Below are positions 19,290 to 28,591 of a DNA stretch of 64,000 nt, piece after piece (position 1 is the first letter of the stretch; each line of letters begins with the position of its first letter). The notes beneath the pieces were generated by a model that did no database searches, was not told the origin of the DNA, and saw only the letters and a list, made by a program, of their open reading frames with translations. Both the position numbers and the translations under genes were made by a program. This DNA is from Orrella dioscoreae (GTDB lineage Bacteria > Pseudomonadota > Gammaproteobacteria > Burkholderiales > Burkholderiaceae_B), in the NCBI RefSeq assembly GCF_900089455.2, contig NZ_LT907988.1:3534001-3598000 (forward strand). Direction: 5' to 3'.

Positions 19290-20720
19290 TCAGGGCGTCG
19301 CCGCCGGCGTCGCGCCCTCGGCCGCCACGGGCTGGTCACTGCCGCCCAGCGCCTGGTACAGCGTGACCTGGTTCAGCAGGCGCTGCAAGCGGTTGTCGGC
19401 CAGCGCGATCTCCGCCGTGCGACGCTGCTCCTGCGCCTCCAGCCAGACTCGCAAGGCCACCGCGCCAGCGCGATACCGGATCTCGTACAGGCGCTCGGCC
19501 TCGCGCGCATCGGCCAGGGCCTGCGCCAGCCAGGCGTTCTGCCGAGTGGACTGTTCGCGCGCCGACAAGGCGTTCTCGACATCCGCCAGCGACTGGTACA
19601 GCGACTGGCGGAAGTTCACCACCGCTTCGTCAAAATCGGCTTCGGACACGCGCGTGTTCAGCCGCATCTCGTTCCAGCGCAGGAAAGGCAGCGTCAGGCC
19701 GGCGCCCAGCGACGCCACCGGGTTCTGCAACACGTTGCCCAAGGCGGTGCTGGCCGATCCCAGCGCGCCGGTCAGTGTCAGCGGCGGGTAATAGCTGGCA
19801 CGCGTCGCGTCCACCGTGGCCAGCAGGCCCCGCAGGCGCAGCTCGGCGGCGCGCAGGTCGGGACGGCGCGCCAGCACCTCGGCGGGCACGCCTGCGCGCA
19901 CGGCGGGCGGCTCGCCCGTGGGCAGCACGCGCGGATCGGCGAAGGCCTGGCCCGGCGGGCCGTCGAACAGGATCGCCAGCGCGTTCAGGTATTCCACGCG
20001 CTGTTGCAGCAGCTGCGTGTGCGAGGCCTCTTGCGCGGCCACGTTGCGGCGCGCCTCGGCCAGGTCCAGCGGCGAGACCGCGCCCGCGTCGAACTGCGCC
20101 TGCACCAGCCGCAGCGTGAGGCGCGCGGTGTCGATGCTCTGCTGGCTGGTGACCAGCCGCTCGTTGATGTGCGCCAGTTGCCAGTACAGGTTGACCGTGG
20201 TCGCGGACAGGCTCAGCGCGGCGCTGGCCCGGTCCTCCTCGGTGGCCAAGGCCTGCCAGCGCGCGGCGTCGCGCTGGCTGCCGAGGCGATTCCACAGGTC
20301 CAGCTCATAGCTGACGGTCAGCCCGACGTTGTTGCTGCGCGTGATGGCGCGATCGCCGCGCAAGGCGCGGTCACGGCCCACGTTGGCATTGCCGCCCAAG
20401 TCTGGGAACAAGGCGTCCTCGGCCAGTCCCTGCTGGAGCTGCGCGCGCCGCACGCGGATGGCGGCAGCCGCCAGGTCGTTGTTGCGCGCCAGGGCCTGGT
20501 TGACCAGTTCATCCAGGGCAGGCTCCTGGAACAGCGTCCACCAGGGGTCCTGGGTCACGGGACCCTGCTGCGCAGGCTGGGCCTGCTGCCATTGCACCGG
20601 CACGGTCACGGCGGGCGGGGTGTAGTCGCTGCGCATCAGGCCGCAACCCGCCAGCGCCAGGGTGGCCAGGGGCAAGGCGCGGCGCAGCGCGAGGAACAGG
20701 GGCAGGAAAGAAAAAGTCAT
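19290..20720 (-). CDS. outer membrane efflux lipoprotein (NodT/TolC family)
   Basis: 476-residue outer-membrane channel of a tripartite efflux system. The signal ends in a lipobox (LALAGC, Cys near 26). Two OEP repeats follow, with the family segments DPWWTLFQEPALDELVNQAL and YELDLWNRLG in the first half and TLPFLRWNEMRLNTRVSEAD in the second. It starts 7 bases after macB and is the third gene of the macA-macB-OMF operon, which therefore encodes its own channel rather than relying on TolC elsewhere. Confidence 0.9.
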   Translation of the reverse strand: MTFSFLPLFLALRRALPLATLALAGCGLMRSDYTPPAVTVPVQWQQAQPAQQGPVTQDPWWTLFQEPALDELVNQALARNNDLAAAAIRVRRAQLQQGLAEDALFPDLGGNANVGRDRALRGDRAITRSNNVGLTVSYELDLWNRLGSQRDAARWQALATEEDRASAALSLSATTVNLYWQLAHINERLVTSQQSIDTARLTLRLVQAQFDAGAVSPLDLAEARRNVAAQEASHTQLLQQRVEYLNALAILFDGPPGQAFADPRVLPTGEPPAVRAGVPAEVLARRPDLRAAELRLRGLLATVDATRASYYPPLTLTGALGSASTALGNVLQNPVASLGAGLTLPFLRWNEMRLNTRVSEADFDEAVVNFRQSLYQSLADVENALSAREQSTRQNAWLAQALADAREAERLYEIRYRAGAVALRVWLEAQEQRRTAEIALADNRLQRLLNQVTLYQALGGSDQPVAAEGATPAATP

Positions 20721-20727
20721 CGTGCGC

Positions 20728-22683
20728 TCATTCCCGCATCAAGGCATCCACCGGGTCCAGCCGCGACGCGCTGCGCGCGGGCAGGAAACCGAAGATCACG
20801 CCGATGAGGGTGCAGGTGATGAAGGCCGCCACCATCGAGGCGGTGGAATAGACCATGGTGAAGCCGGTGCCGGCGCTGTCGAACAAGGCGCCAATGCCCA
20901 GCGACAGCCCGATGCCGATCAGCCCGCCCAGCAGGCAGACCAGCACGGCCTCGATGAGGAACTGTTGCAGGATGTCGCTGCGCCGCGCGCCCACCGCCAT
21001 GCGCACGCCGATCTCGCGCGTGCGCTCTGTGACCGACACCAGCATGATGTTCATGACGCCGATGCCCCCCACGATGAGCGAGATCAACGCGATCATCGAC
21101 ACCAGCAGCGTCATGGTGGCCGTGGTGTTCTCCACCGTCTGGCGGATGGCGTCCGTGTTGAAGACGAAGAAGTCCTTGATGCCGTGGCGTTCGGTCATCA
21201 GCTTGACGATGGCGGCCTCGGCGTCCTTGGTCTGGAAGGCGTCGCCCACGCGCACGGTGATGCTGCTCAGGTGCTGCTGCCCCATCAGGCGGCCCATGGC
21301 CGTGGTGTAGGGCACCCAGACGTTCAGCGTCTCGCCGCTGCCGCCGAATGCGCTCTCCTGCTTGCGCGTGACGCCGATCACGCGCGCCGGCATGGTGCCC
21401 AGCAGGATGATCTGGCCGACAGGGTCCACCTGCGCGCCGAACAGCCGGTTGCGCGTGTTCTCGTCGATCACGACCTCCTGCGCGCTGCGCTGCACGCTGA
21501 GCGCATCGAAGGCCTGGCCCTGCATGAGCTGCAGCCCCCGCACGCGGAAGTGCTGCTCGCCCACGCCACTGACCGTGCCGGTGACGGACACGTTGCGGTA
21601 GCGCAGCGTGGTGGAGGTGTTCGCCGTGGGGGTCACGCTGTCGGCATAGGGCTGGCGCGCCAGGGCCTGTGCGTCCGCGGGCACCAGCGTGCGGATGGAC
21701 GAGGCTTTCTCGTCGCCGAAATCCTTGCCCGGATAGATGTCGATGGTGTTGGTGCCGATGGCGCTGATGTCCGCCAGGATCTTGCGGCGCGAGCCCTCGC
21801 CCAGCGCCACCACCGACACCACCGCCGCGATGCCGATGACGATGCCCAGCATGGTCAGCAAGGTGCGCAGCCGATGCGCGTTCATGGCGATGAGCGCCAT
21901 GCGCAGGGCTTCGGCCGCGCGGTCCAGCACGGCGCGCAGGGGATTGGCGTTGCGCGCGCGCGGCGCCTCGGCGGCCGGGTCCGGCAAGGGCGCGGGCGCC
22001 TCGCCGCGTCGCGTGTCGGCCACGATCTCGCCGTCACGGATCTCGATGATGCGCTGGGCGTTGTTGGCCACGTTCATATCGTGCGTGACGATGATGATGG
22101 TGTGGCCCGCGGCGTTCAGTTCCTTCAGGATGGCCATGACTTCATGGCCGGTGTGCGTGTCGAGCGCGCCGGTGGGCTCGTCGGCCAGGATCACCTCGCC
22201 GCCGTTCATCAGCGCGCGCGCGATGCTCACGCGCTGCTGCTGGCCGCCGGACAGTTGCCCGGGCCGGTGCTCGTCGCGTTCGGACAGGCCCAGGCGCTGC
22301 AGCAGCGCGCGGGCGCGCTCGGCGCGGTCGCCGCTGGTGCGGCCGGCATAGACCGCAGGCATTTCCACGTTGCCGCGCGCCGTCAGGTCGGGCAGCAGGT
22401 GATAGCGCTGGAAGATGAAGCCGAAATGCTCGCGGCGCAGTTGCGCCAGTTCGTCCGGCCCCATCGCGCCGGTATCGCGCCCGTCATAGAGATAGCTGCC
22501 GCTGGTGGGACGGTCCAGGCAGCCCAGGATGTTCATCAGCGTGGACTTGCCCGAGCCCGAGGCCCCGACGATGGCGACCATCTCGCCCGCCTCGATGGAC
22601 ACGTCCACGTCCTTGAGCACGGCAATGGTCTGCTCGCCAGCGGGAAACTCCCGCCGCAGCTTGCGGATGTCGATGAGCGCCAT
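20728..22683 (-). CDS. macB: MacB-type ABC exporter (ATPase fused to permease)
   Basis: 651 residues, the size of E. coli MacB (648). N-terminal ABC domain: Walker [10 protein letters not shown] near 41, signature LSGGQQQR, Walker [10 protein letters not shown]-loop VTHD. A linker leads to a first membrane segment (about 275-295), a large periplasmic MacB_PCD domain, and an FtsX-like C-terminal domain with three membrane segments ([20 protein letters not shown] begins the first). MacAB-type pumps export macrolides, peptides, siderophores or lipoprotein-like substrates; the substrate is not evident. The gene lies 3 bases after macA. Confidence 0.92.
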   Translation of the reverse strand: MALIDIRKLRREFPAGEQTIAVLKDVDVSIEAGEMVAIVGASGSGKSTLMNILGCLDRPTSGSYLYDGRDTGAMGPDELAQLRREHFGFIFQRYHLLPDLTARGNVEMPAVYAGRTSGDRAERARALLQRLGLSERDEHRPGQLSGGQQQRVSIARALMNGGEVILADEPTGALDTHTGHEVMAILKELNAAGHTIIIVTHDMNVANNAQRIIEIRDGEIVADTRRGEAPAPLPDPAAEAPRARNANPLRAVLDRAAEALRMALIAMNAHRLRTLLTMLGIVIGIAAVVSVVALGEGSRRKILADISAIGTNTIDIYPGKDFGDEKASSIRTLVPADAQALARQPYADSVTPTANTSTTLRYRNVSVTGTVSGVGEQHFRVRGLQLMQGQAFDALSVQRSAQEVVIDENTRNRLFGAQVDPVGQIILLGTMPARVIGVTRKQESAFGGSGETLNVWVPYTTAMGRLMGQQHLSSITVRVGDAFQTKDAEAAIVKLMTERHGIKDFFVFNTDAIRQTVENTTATMTLLVSMIALISLIVGGIGVMNIMLVSVTERTREIGVRMAVGARRSDILQQFLIEAVLVCLLGGLIGIGLSLGIGALFDSAGTGFTMVYSTASMVAAFITCTLIGVIFGFLPARSASRLDPVDALMRE

Positions 22684-22686
22684 GGC

Positions 22687-23916
22687 TTACGCCCCCGGCG
22701 GCGGGCCGGGCGGCTGGCCGCCAGCGGGCGCCGCGGCGGCGCCAGGCACCGAGCCGACGACGACCTTCTCGCCCTCTTCCAGGCCTTCGAGCACCTGCGC
22801 CGACACGTTGTTGTTGATGCCCACACGGATCTGGCGCTCGGCGACTTGGCCATCCGCGCCCAGCACGCGCACGGTGTAGCGGCCATCCTTGCCGCGCGCG
22901 CCCAGCGCCGCCGACGGCACCACGCGTGCGCCCTTGGCTTCCGACAGCACGATGTTGACCTGCGCGGTCATGGAGATACGCAGCGTCTCTTCCGGGTTGG
23001 GCACGTCGAACAGGCCGTTGTAGTAGACGGCGGCGCTGGTGCTCGTGCTCGACGAAGACGACGTCAGCAGCGAATTGCTGTCGTCCTGCTGGATCGAATC
23101 GGGCGCCGGTTCGACGGCGCGCAGTTCGCCATAGTGACGCGCATCGGGTTCGCCCAGGATGGTGAAGTAGACCTTCTGGCCCGGCCGCACCCGCACCACG
23201 TCGGCCTCGGAAATCTGCGCCTTCACCGTCATGGTGTCGACCTGCGCCACCTTGATGATGGTGGGCGCGGTCTGCATGGCGCTGACCGTCTGGCCTTCCT
23301 TGGTAACGATGGCCACCACCACGCCGTCGATCGGCGAGGCGATGCGCGTGTAGCCCAGGTTGACGCGGGCCGTGTCCGCCTGGATCTCGGCCTGCGCGAT
23401 CTGGGCGTCCAGCTGCGCGATCTCGGCGCGCGTGACGCCCAGCGTGGCCTCGGCGGTTTCGTATTCTTCGCGCGAGGTGGCGTCCTGCTTCAGCATCGCG
23501 GCCTGGCGCTTGAACACCAGCGTCGCCTGCTTCAGCGTGGCTTCCTTGGCCCGGCGCTGCGCGCGCACGGTGTTCAGGCCCGCCTCGGCATTGCGCAGTT
23601 CGTTCTGCTGCGTCATCGAGTCGATCTCGGCCACCAGCTGTCCGGCCTTCACCCGATCACCCAGCGCCACCTTCAAGGACTTCAACTGCCCCGACACCTG
23701 CGCCCCCACGCTCACCTGCCGGATGGCTTCGAGCTTGCCGCTGGCCAGCACGGCGTCTTCCAGGTCCGTCACGGTGACGGACGCCGTGGACGGCGGCGCC
23801 GGCGGCTTGGGACGCAGGAGCGTGAAGCGCAGGAGAATGGCCAACGCCAGCAGGATCAGGACGATCCACAGGAGTTTGCGGCGCTTGGGAGTCAGTATGC
23901 GAGTCATCGGCGGCAT
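22687..23916 (-). CDS. macA: periplasmic adaptor subunit (MacA)
   Basis: 409-residue membrane-fusion protein linking MacB to the outer-membrane channel. One N-terminal membrane anchor (LLWIVLILLALAILLRFTLL), a lipoyl domain split by a coiled-coil hairpin (about 90-190), then the MacA segments GYTRIASPIDGVVV and a Ser-rich insertion (LTSSSSSTSTS) before YYNGLF. It ends in a Pro/Gly-rich tail. Start is ATG 23916 or ATG 23907; neither has a strong ribosome-binding site. First gene of the operon. Confidence 0.9.
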   Translation of the reverse strand: MPPMTRILTPKRRKLLWIVLILLALAILLRFTLLRPKPPAPPSTASVTVTDLEDAVLASGKLEAIRQVSVGAQVSGQLKSLKVALGDRVKAGQLVAEIDSMTQQNELRNAEAGLNTVRAQRRAKEATLKQATLVFKRQAAMLKQDATSREEYETAEATLGVTRAEIAQLDAQIAQAEIQADTARVNLGYTRIASPIDGVVVAIVTKEGQTVSAMQTAPTIIKVAQVDTMTVKAQISEADVVRVRPGQKVYFTILGEPDARHYGELRAVEPAPDSIQQDDSNSLLTSSSSSTSTSAAVYYNGLFDVPNPEETLRISMTAQVNIVLSEAKGARVVPSAALGARGKDGRYTVRVLGADGQVAERQIRVGINNNVSAQVLEGLEEGEKVVVGSVPGAAAAPAGGQPPGPPPGA

Positions 23917-24003
23917 CGGTAACGGGCGAACGAGGTCACGAAAAAAGGTGCGTGCGCTGGCCGCGCGGCACGGGGATCAGGAGAACCCGCCACGCGGCGG
24001 CCC

Positions 24004-24025
24004 GTGTCAGGGCGAATCCTGACAC
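24004..24025. promoter_or_regulatory. perfect inverted repeat upstream of macA
   Basis: GTGTCAGG / CCTGACAC arms of 8 bp around a 6-base spacer, in the 183-base gap between the LytM lipoprotein stop and macA. It could be an operator for the mac operon or part of a transcript end; no T-run follows. Confidence 0.4.
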
Positions 24026-24099
24026 AGGCAGGGACGAACCGGCGCGTGAAAACGGGGAATGGAAACGCGCTGCAACGACTGCCCGACGGGCAGCCAGGC

Positions 24100-24825
24100 T
24101 CAGCGCTTGGGCAGGAAGCGGGTCGGGTCGACCGACTTGCCGTCGTAGCGCAGCTCGAAATACAGCCCGACCTGGCTGCTGTCGCTGTTGCCCATTTCCG
24201 CGATGCGCTGGCCCCGCGTGACCTTCTGGCCCTCGGAGACCAGCAGCTTGCGGTTGTGGGCATAGATGGAGAGGTACTGTCCATCGTGGCGCACGATGAT
24301 CATGTTGCCGTAGCCGCGCAAGCCGCTGCCGGAATAGGCCACGGTGCCCGCGGCGGCGGCCGTCACCGGCGTGCCGGCGGTATTGGCGATGGTCAGGCCG
24401 TTGTGGCTGGCGCCATTGAAACCACGCGCCAGCTTGCCCTCGGCCGGCCAGGCCAGCGAGATGCTGCGCGCCGGCGTGGTCGTGGGGCGCGGCGTGCGCA
24501 CGGGCGGTTGCGTGGTCTGCGGCTTGCCGCCGGTTGCCGATCCGCCCGACGACGTGCTGGCCGTGGCGCCGCTGCGCACGCGGATCAGTTGTCCCACGTC
24601 GATGGCGTTCGGGTCCTTGATGCCGTTCATGTTCATCAGCGCCCGCACGGTCTGCCCGTTGTCGCGCGCAATGCGCGTCAGGGTGTCGCCGCGCTGGACC
24701 CGATAGAACCCTTCCGGCGTCGGCGGCGTGCTGGCGCAGGCGGCCAGCAACAGCACGATACCCACGCTGGCGAAGCGGCGAAGGCGGGAAATGAGAGAGG
24801 CGGTAAGGGCGAATTGAGCAGACAC
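24100..24825 (-). CDS. LysM / M23 (LytM) domain lipoprotein, NlpD/ActS-like
   Basis: 241 residues from a GTG at 24825. The signal peptide ends in lipobox LLLAAC. A LysM peptidoglycan-binding domain follows (FYRVQRGDTLTRIARDN ... IDVGQLIRV), then a Thr/Pro-rich linker and a C-terminal LytM domain with YLSIYAHN and LYFELRYDG. Active M23 enzymes carry HxGxD and HxH metal ligands; here they read SHNGLT (Asp to Thr) and YFE in place of HFE, so zinc binding and hydrolysis are unlikely. This fits the NlpD/EnvC/ActS group, which activates cell-wall amidases. It is not next to rpoS/surE as classical nlpD is, so a symbol is withheld. The frame is open upstream through tandem repeats; that part is not believed coding. 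Confidence 0.8.
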   Translation of the reverse strand: MSAQFALTASLISRLRRFASVGIVLLLAACASTPPTPEGFYRVQRGDTLTRIARDNGQTVRALMNMNGIKDPNAIDVGQLIRVRSGATASTSSGGSATGGKPQTTQPPVRTPRPTTTPARSISLAWPAEGKLARGFNGASHNGLTIANTAGTPVTAAAAGTVAYSGSGLRGYGNMIIVRHDGQYLSIYAHNRKLLVSEGQKVTRGQRIAEMGNSDSSQVGLYFELRYDGKSVDPTRFLPKR

Positions 24826-24872
24826 AAGCGACAGGGAATGGCAGGGCGGCGCCGACAGCGTACCAAAAAAAG

Positions 24873-25262
24873 CCCCCACGCCGCGCCTTCGGCTTGCTGC
24901 CCCCCAAGGGGGCCGCTTTTTGCCTTGGGGCGGCCCGGCGGCAAAAACAACCCCCACGCCGCGCCTTCGGCTTGCTGCCCCCCAAGGGGGCCGCTTTTTG
25001 CCTTGGGGCGGCCCGGCGGCAAAAACAACCCCCACGCCGCGCCTTCGGCTTGCTGCCCCCCAAGGGGGCCGCTTTTTGCCTTGGGGCGGCCCGGCGGCAA
25101 AAACAACCCCCACGCCGCGCCTTCGGCTTGCTGCCCCCCAAGGGGGCCGCTTTTTGCCTTGGGGCGGCCCGGCGGCAAAAACAACCCCCACGCCGCGCCT
25201 TCGGCTTGCTGCCCCCCAAGTGGGCCGCTTTTTGCCTTGGGGCGGCCCGGCGGCAAAAAGAA
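24873..25262. repeat. five tandem 78-bp repeats with terminator-like ends
   Basis: Five head-to-tail copies start at 24873, 24951, 25029, 25107 and 25185; the fifth differs at one visible core base (AAGTGGG for AAGGGGG) and at its end. Each holds a GC-rich inverted segment (GGCCGC ... GCGGCC and CCCCAAGG ... CCTTGGGG) with a short T/A-run. On the reverse strand the last unit ends GGGGGCTTTTTTT, so the array resembles a multiplied Rho-independent terminator behind the tetR gene. Similar CCCCTTGGGGGG intergenic elements are familiar from Burkholderiales. Because 78 is divisible by 3, all frames stay open and give false repetitive proteins. The flanks 24826-24872 and 25263-25302 show nothing else. 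Confidence 0.9.
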
Positions 25263-25302
25263 ACCTCACCCCACGTCAGCGATGGCAGATCCCTGCGACC
25301 AA

Positions 25303-25947
25303 TCATGACTTGGTCCCTTTTTCGCCGAAGGGCTTCGGCACCACGGGGTCGCAGAACGGCAGGTGGCTGACCGCGCGGATGGCGCGCGACATCTGCGCCA
25401 CCACGTCCTCGGGCGTGAACACCTGCCTGTCCCGGATCGCGGCCTGGCTGATCGTCTCGTCGATGGTCCGCACCGCCCCCATGACGGCAACGGCGCACAG
25501 CCGCACGTCGAAATCCGTGGGCGACAGGCCGAGGCGGTCGGCGATGATGGCCGCCATTTCCGCTTCGCCCCCCTGATAGGACAGCAGCCAGGTGGAACGC
25601 AGCCCGGGTTCATCGGGCAGCTTGGCGATCAGCAGGACGATCAGCAGGCCATCGGAGATTTCCTCCACCGACTGGTGCCTGACGTCGAAGCAATCCGCCA
25701 GGTGCGGCTCGAGCGGCATGTCGCGCGGCCAACGGCGCAGGCCGGCCACGAACCGTTGCCACGATTGGGCGAAGAGCGGTTCGACGCAGCTTTCCTTGGT
25801 ACGGAAATAGCGCCATACCGTGCGCTTGGAAATGCCCGCGGCCTCGGCGATGTCGTCGCCGCTGGTGCCCGCGAGGCCCCGCTCCAGAAACAACGCAGCC
25901 GCCAGCCGCGCCACCTTCAGGCGCGCATCGTCTTGCGTCGATCCCAT
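25303..25947 (-). CDS. TetR-family transcriptional regulator
   Basis: 214 residues. The N-terminal helix-turn-helix is typical: ARLAAALFLERGLAGTSGDD then IAEAAGISKRTVWRYFRTKE (about 15-53). The C-terminal ligand domain is not assignable to a subfamily. GGAG lies 5 bases before the ATG. Two inverted-repeat sites directly upstream suggest autoregulation. The neighbours (a FapA-like gene upstream, repeats and a lipoprotein downstream) give no obvious target. Confidence 0.88.
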   Translation of the reverse strand: MGSTQDDARLKVARLAAALFLERGLAGTSGDDIAEAAGISKRTVWRYFRTKESCVEPLFAQSWQRFVAGLRRWPRDMPLEPHLADCFDVRHQSVEEISDGLLIVLLIAKLPDEPGLRSTWLLSYQGGEAEMAAIIADRLGLSPTDFDVRLCAVAVMGAVRTIDETISQAAIRDRQVFTPEDVVAQMSRAIRAVSHLPFCDPVVPKPFGEKGTKS

Positions 25948-25961
25948 TCAATCTCCACCAC

Positions 25962-25998
25962 TGTCACCAAGTGACCAGTATGATGGCACTAAGTGACA
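25962..25998. promoter_or_regulatory. paired inverted-repeat operator candidate before the tetR gene
   Basis: Two related sites 9 bases apart: TGTCACCAAGTGAC (25962-25975) and GGCACTAAGTGACA (25985-25998). Both carry the half-sites CAC and GTG in inverted order. They begin 15 bases upstream of the tetR start, as expected for an autoregulatory operator. Confidence 0.5.
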
Positions 25999-26035
25999 GC
26001 AATGTAAAGCCTCGCAGGATCCGGCCCGGCGACCG

Positions 26036-27682
26036 TCAGCGCAGCACGACCTCGTCTTCCTCGAGGACGGCCTTGCCGCCCACGCCGGTGGTCTCGATGA
26101 TCTGCATGCGCTTGACGCCCACGACCAGGTCGGTGCCGCCGCAGAAGCGGCGCGTGGCGTGGATGACGGCGCTGTAGGTCAGGCTGAGTTCGGCAGCCAG
26201 CGCGGTTTCGTCGGCCTCCAGCGTCTGCAGCTTGCCCACCATGGCGGCCATGGTGTTGCGCACGCGGTCGGCAACGCCGCCTTCGCCTTTCTCGGGGTTC
26301 GCCTGGAAAAAGGTCAGCAGCTTCTCCAGCTTGCCCAGCTCTTCGTTGACGGCGTGGCGCTCCTGCTCGATGGCGGCCTTGCGCGTGGCGGCATGCGGAT
26401 TGACGCCCACGTGCACCTCGGTGGGCACGCCCGCGGGCGAACCGATGGTGCCTGCCCGCACCAGCAACAGCGCGCGGCAACGGCCGCCGGCAATGACACC
26501 CTGCTGGCTGCCGGGCGGGCCGGATTCGATGCTTTGCCCGGCCGCGACGTCGCTTTGGCGGATCTCGCCCTTTACCGCGACGTTGACGCCCGCGCTGATC
26601 ACCGCGTTGTCGATGAAGCGCGCCTGCACCGACCCGCCACAGGTGATGCGCGCGGTCTTGGCCGCGCCGTCGGCGGGGTTGGTCACGGTCGACTCCGGTG
26701 CGCCGATGATGCCGCCCGTGACGATGACGCTGCCGCCGGCCTCGACCGTGGCGGCTTCGATCGTGCCTTGCACGACGACATCGCCGCCGACATGCACCGA
26801 CATGCCGGTCTTGATGTCGCCTTTGACCTTGAGCGTGCCTTCGAAGCTGATGTTGCCGGTGGACAGGTCCACGGCATCGACCTCGACCAGCGGGTTCACG
26901 TTGACCCCCTGCGCTTGCGGCATGGGCACGCCGGCCACGGTGGCAACCAGCAGGCAGGGATCATCGGCAGAGGGTTCGGACCCGGACAGGCCCGGCGGGA
27001 AGGGAATGTCGATGAGGGTGGCAGGCGCAATGGCATTGCCCAGCACATCGCGGCCCTCGATGCCTTGCACCGCGGGCACCCGCCGCATCAGCGGCGTGCC
27101 CGGCGCGACCAGCAGCAGGTCGCCCAGGGTGCGGTAGTCCACCAGCGCCGAGGCGTCGTCGGCGTCCTCGGCCTCGGGCTCGGGTTGGCGCCGCAACGCG
27201 TCCAGCAGGCTCTCGAAACGCGTGGCCCTTCCCTGCACAGGCGACAGGCCGCGTGCCACCACGGCATCGCGGCAGGCCCGGGCGGCGACGGCGGCCTCGA
27301 CCTGGGCATCGTCGATGCCGAAGGCGACATTGCGCTGGACCAGCATATCGCGCACCTGCTGTGCGGTGACCGGCAGACCGCCGCGCGGCGCCTCGATCGT
27401 CAGCAAGGCGTTCATGCGGTCATGCGTGATTTCCAGCGACAGCGCGCCATCGCGGACCTCGCCGACGACCGCCTGGATGGGCTCTTCGGCGCGCCGGCAG
27501 GCATCCAGGAACTGCGCCATTTCGCGCTGGTCCAGGACAGCGGCGTCCCAGCCGTGCTCGGCCAGCGCCTCGGCAATGGATTCCGGGCCGATGTTTTCTT
27601 CTTCGTCTCCTGGCGCGTAACACGCCCTGACGGACCGTGTGGCCTCGTCCAGGACGAAGCGCAACCCCTTTTCGTCGACCAT
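26036..27682 (-). CDS. FapA / DUF342 domain protein
   Basis: 548 residues from the ATG at 27682, which has a GAGGGGG stretch just upstream; two in-frame ATGs at 27712 and 27727 lie in AT-rich leader without such a site. The central part shows the DUF342 right-handed beta-helix pattern (LKVKGDIKTGMSVHVGGDVV, ASVEAGG-like repeats, GGIIGA). A coiled coil follows (about 435-490, VNEELGKLEKLLTFF). FapA-type proteins occur near flagellar or polar genes in some bacteria, and bactofilin-like roles have been suggested. No flagellar genes are visible here, so function is open. Confidence 0.8.
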   Translation of the reverse strand: MVDEKGLRFVLDEATRSVRACYAPGDEEENIGPESIAEALAEHGWDAAVLDQREMAQFLDACRRAEEPIQAVVGEVRDGALSLEITHDRMNALLTIEAPRGGLPVTAQQVRDMLVQRNVAFGIDDAQVEAAVAARACRDAVVARGLSPVQGRATRFESLLDALRRQPEPEAEDADDASALVDYRTLGDLLLVAPGTPLMRRVPAVQGIEGRDVLGNAIAPATLIDIPFPPGLSGSEPSADDPCLLVATVAGVPMPQAQGVNVNPLVEVDAVDLSTGNISFEGTLKVKGDIKTGMSVHVGGDVVVQGTIEAATVEAGGSVIVTGGIIGAPESTVTNPADGAAKTARITCGGSVQARFIDNAVISAGVNVAVKGEIRQSDVAAGQSIESGPPGSQQGVIAGGRCRALLLVRAGTIGSPAGVPTEVHVGVNPHAATRKAAIEQERHAVNEELGKLEKLLTFFQANPEKGEGGVADRVRNTMAAMVGKLQTLEADETALAAELSLTYSAVIHATRRFCGGTDLVVGVKRMQIIETTGVGGKAVLEEDEVVLR

Positions 27683-27885
27683 TGCCCCCTCACTCGAGAA
27701 TATGCCGAACATCGCGTTATGTTTCAAATTATATCCGATGGGTTGCTAATACCGCCTTGTTTTTGCGCAAATTTCCCCCTGAGAAAACCCTCGTATCGGT
27801 GGCGTTGCCGGCGCAATACAGACCGTTACTTGATTCTCGACAAGCAAGCTTGCCGCGCGGACAATACGGGCTTGCCCGAGCAAAG

Positions 27886-28542
27886 ATGCCCGTGAATCCT
27901 TCAGCCGCGCCCATCATCGTCCGTCCTCACCCAGAGATCCCCTTGTGGAGCGAAGCCCAGCGCCTCGCCTCCATGAACCAGGCACTGGCCCAGATCCAGA
28001 CCGGCCAGGAAGTCTGGGTTTTCGGCTACGGCTCCCTCATCTGGCGTCCCGACTTCCCCTACGCCGAACGGCGTCTTGCCACCCTGCACGGCCACCACCG
28101 TGCGCTGTGCCTGTGGTCGCGCGAGCACCGCGGCACGCCGGAATGCCCGGGACTGGTCTTCGGCCTGGATCGCGGCGGTTCGTGCCGCGGCGTGGTCTAC
28201 CGGCTGGCCGACGAGGAAATCGCCCACGTCTTTCCGCAACTGTGGGTGCGCGAGATGACCACCGGCTCCTACCTGCCCCGCTGGCTCAACTGCCAGACCG
28301 AGGACGGCGACGTGCGCGCGCTGGTGTTCATCATGAATCGCGAAGGCCCGGGCTACATCAGCGAGTTGCCGCTGGAGGAACAGCTGGCCATCGTGCGCCG
28401 CGCCTCGGGCGGCTATGGCCCCTGCACCGATTACGTGCTGGAGACCGAACGCGCGCTGCGCCGTGCCGGCATCCAGGACCGGCGCCTGCAGACCGTGGCC
28501 CGGGCGCTGGAGGCGCAGCGTCACGATCTGCCGGAAGGCTGA
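27886..28542 (+). CDS. chaC: gamma-glutamylcyclotransferase, ChaC family
   Basis: 218 residues. The substrate-binding [13 protein letters not shown] is the ChaC hallmark, followed by [15 protein letters not shown] and RGVVYRL. ChaC enzymes degrade glutathione to 5-oxoproline and Cys-Gly in the cytoplasm. ATG 27886 is the first start that keeps only the conserved protein; the frame is open to 27637 but that portion overlaps the divergent FapA gene. It heads a run of forward genes (pdxH, flavin reductase, FAD oxidoreductase, purU). Confidence 0.88.
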   Translation: MPVNPSAAPIIVRPHPEIPLWSEAQRLASMNQALAQIQTGQEVWVFGYGSLIWRPDFPYAERRLATLHGHHRALCLWSREHRGTPECPGLVFGLDRGGSCRGVVYRLADEEIAHVFPQLWVREMTTGSYLPRWLNCQTEDGDVRALVFIMNREGPGYISELPLEEQLAIVRRASGGYGPCTDYVLETERALRRAGIQDRRLQTVARALEAQRHDLPEG

Positions 28543-28591
28543 GGCGTTACACTCGGCGTTTCACCCGCCCACCCGCCACCGGGAACGCCCC

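Noticed and set aside
20662-23922. Forward open frame of 1086 codons
   Set aside because: Antisense to macA, macB and the efflux channel, which carry unmistakable motifs.
24873-25262. Possible CRISPR array
   Set aside because: Repeats are contiguous 78-bp units with no unique spacers and no cas genes.
24826-25269. N-terminal extension of the LytM lipoprotein through the repeats
   Set aside because: It would bury the signal peptide and lipobox behind about 150 repetitive residues.
24678-25498. Several open frames on both strands encoding 26-residue repeats
   Set aside because: They are translations of the 78-bp tandem repeat, whose length is a multiple of three; no start site, codon logic or family supports them.
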